Source of the DNA: Nelumbo lutea
Taxonomy: Eukaryota > Streptophyta > Magnoliopsida > Proteales > Nelumbonaceae
NCBI GenBank assembly: GCA_022828595.1
Contig: JAKGHH010000004.1
Location: 21,150,372-21,214,371, forward strand
Reading direction: 5' to 3'
DNA: 64,000 nt
The notes under the pieces are model-generated. The model had not been told where the DNA came from and did no database searches. It was given only the letters and a program-made list of their open reading frames with translations. Below are positions 39,201 to 42,200 of the stretch, piece by piece; position 1 is the stretch's first letter; each line of letters opens with the position of its first letter. The translations under genes were made by a program, and so were the position numbers.

Positions 39201-42200
39201 ACCAAATTGGTGCTTGTCCCCAAATTGGTGCTCTGTATGTAAGTTGAATGGTGAGACTGCCTTTCATCTTTTAATTTCCTGTCCTTTTGCTAATTTCATT
39301 TGGGAGTGGTTTTCCTCTCTGTTTAGTTGGAGGTGGATTCCTCCTGCTAATTTGGAAAGCCTCTTTAGCTTCTCACTCCTTCAAGTGTTCTAAAAGGAGA
39401 GGCAGGATTATGGGAAGATGCACTAGAACAGCAGTTGCTTGGACAATTTGGGAAGAAAGAAATAGGAGGATCTTTGATGACAAAGAAAGAAGCAAAGAAG
39501 CTGTAATTGAAATGATAACTCTAAGGGTGGCACATTGGGTGAAAACACTAAATTCTTTGCTGATTTTAAGACAGGACTTGTTCAGGTCTTGGGGAACAAT
39601 AGCAAACACTGCATCTAGTAAATCTATTGTGAATGCTTCATGGTCCCTTCCGGATGCTGGGTGAAAGAAACTAAATTTTGATGGCAGCTACTTTGGAAAT
39701 CCAGGGCCATCAGGCATTGGTGGAGTAATAAGAGGAGAGGATGGAAATATGCTAGCCATGTTCTCAGGTCCTATTCAGCAAGGTGATGTTGTGAGCTCAG
39801 AAATGAAGGCAGCAGTGTTTGGTGTCGTAAAAGCCAAAGAAATGGGGATTGATAGGTTGATTGTTGATGGGGACTCAAAAACTGTGGTAAACTGGCTGAA
39901 GAAAGGGGAGGGAATAATTTGGCAGTTAAGGAATGAGTTCAGGCGCTTCAAACAGGCTTATAAAGACATGGTGATTCAAATAAGATGGGTTAGAAGATCT
40001 GTGAACAGCAGGGCTGATGGTCTAGCTAAGTAAGGAGTTCAAAGACAATCTATTTTTTGGGCTATATTCTAGTTAGTAGGGTGCTTCTGTCGGGTTGCCT
40101 TTGGGTTTGTTGTAATTAAAGGGATAGTTTTTGGGTTTGTTTGAGGTTATGATGTATTTAGTGGACAATGTGGAATGCTTGTCCACCACAACTTCTTGTA
40201 CCAGATTTTCTATATAATGATTTTTTTTTCTGTGTTGCTGATAAAAAAAAAGATGACCTTAATATATTTGGGAAGCACCTAACTATTACTAGGGCTGTAA
40301 ATGGGTCGGTTCGGTTTGGTTGTATATAAATTACCCAACCGAATTGACATCCTTGGTTTTACACTTTCATAAACCGAAACTGACTGATATAATCTGAAAA
40401 CCGACCTAAACATAGACTTCTCGGTTGTTGGTTGATTAATATGATTACTGATGCACTGTGAATTTTAATTAAATGAATAATGGCAGCTGTCTCTGCCCAC
40501 TACTTAGATGTACTCGAATGGTTACAGTCTTACAGCTGTATTCATTCTCTCTTTTTAGCCTGAATTCAGTTTACAATGTTTGAACTTTAAAATCTGTGGA
40601 GAGAGGCTAGAGCCTGGTGCCTAAAAAGCAAAAGGTACAACATTTAATGTCTGTACCATTCTGTACCATAACATTTAATGCTCCAGCTTTCCATTCCTAC
40701 TTTGGCTTTTAGTAGGTAAGTTAAATATTATTTAAATTTATTATCTTATAGGTGGGCTGGTTCGTTTTTTTTGCCGGTTTATACACTTATAAATCAAAAA
40801 TCAATCCGACTGTTTGTTTTTTATTTTTTTTGAACCAAAACTGATCATTAACATTTGAAAACCAACCAAATCGGTTTGAGTCGGATCGGTTTAGTCGGTT
40901 TGGTTTATTTCGTGAACAGCCCTAACTAATACACAGGATCTTCAAAGAAAATAGAGGAATCTCAAAAGTGGCCTTTTTATTGTGGACAGCTATGCTAGGA
41001 AAGTGTTTCACTGTGGACAACCTAAACAAGAGAAATTCACAGATTAATTCTTCTATAATGAACAAACCTGTTCTGAGTTAGTCAGATTTCCCGTTGGTAG
41101 AGTGTGACATACATCAGACTTTCAAGAAGTAGCCTTTTTTATCGTGGACAGCTATGCTAGGAAAGTGTTTAACTATGGACATCCTAAACAAAAGAGACAT
41201 GGTGGAGGATAACAATTTGTGTATAATCTGTTGGGAGGTGATGGAATTGGTGGATCGTTTATTGTGTATTGCAATTTTGGGGGGATGTGGGTACAAATGT
41301 TGGGTATATTATGAATACAAAGTTGTTCCTGGCAACATCGGAAGATTTATAATGGAGTTGGCAGTTGGAGGGACTGAGTAGAAGTGGGGAAAGTTATACA
41401 GGGGGTAATCACTCTGTTACTAGTGTGGACTATATGGTCTGAAAGAAACACAGGACTTTTCTAGGATAAAGTAAGTTTAGAAGACACTATTAAAAGAAGT
41501 TATGGGGCAGAATATACTCTTGGGTGGCATCCCGGAATTGCTTCAAGGATGTTCCTTATAAGTCCCTTTTTTTATGAAAATATACTTTTTGTATCTAATT
41601 ACACAGTGTACAGGCTGGATCTTGCTCATTGCACAGTCTTATTGTGTGGGGTCAAGCATGTTCATTTTGATCATATTAAATGCAATACTTTACACTGTTT
41701 TCTGAATGGGGCGGGGTAATTGGGTAGATTTTACTGGGGACCTGCCAACCCTAGGTAGGGGAAGGGACTCTTCTTGTATCATGGGATGGGTGAACCAGGT
41801 TTCTCTATTTTCCTAACAATCATGAAGTTATTATTTTTCTGTATGCTTCTATTTTTCTCTTATTTAATAAAAGTGTTTATCAAATCTCTTATTAAAGAAA
41901 AACTAACCTTGACCTGCACAGGGACTAGAAATCTCATTAATCTTGATTAAAAAAACTAAATTACGTCTTACAATTAATAAAAGAACTCAGGTGGCCATAA
42001 GACTAAGAAGGATTTGATTTTCATCATTTTTTAGCCTGTTGGGAATTTTGGAAGGAGAGTAGTTGAAGAAGTTTTGAACAGAAATGTCACACATGACAAT
42101 ATGGGCATGTTCTCTTTTCTCCTAGACTGAGGGCCTGTTCGTTTGCTCTGAAATATGACATCTGAAAGTGCAATAATTACATTAAGAGGTATATTGGTAT

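Larger units (their letters stand above)
30780..40252 (+). mobile_element. L1-type LINE E, near full length, split by two later insertions
   Basis: It has ORF1 (interrupted by solo LTR X2 at 32281-34049), endonuclease (interrupted by a TIR element at 35684-36551), RT, zinc-binding and RNase H, then a 3' UTR ending GCTGATAAAAAAAAAG near 40252. Removing the two insertions leaves about 6.8 kb, close to a full-length plant L1. The exact 5' end and the TSD were not determined. It occupies most of intron 7 in gene-sense orientation. Confidence 0.85.
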
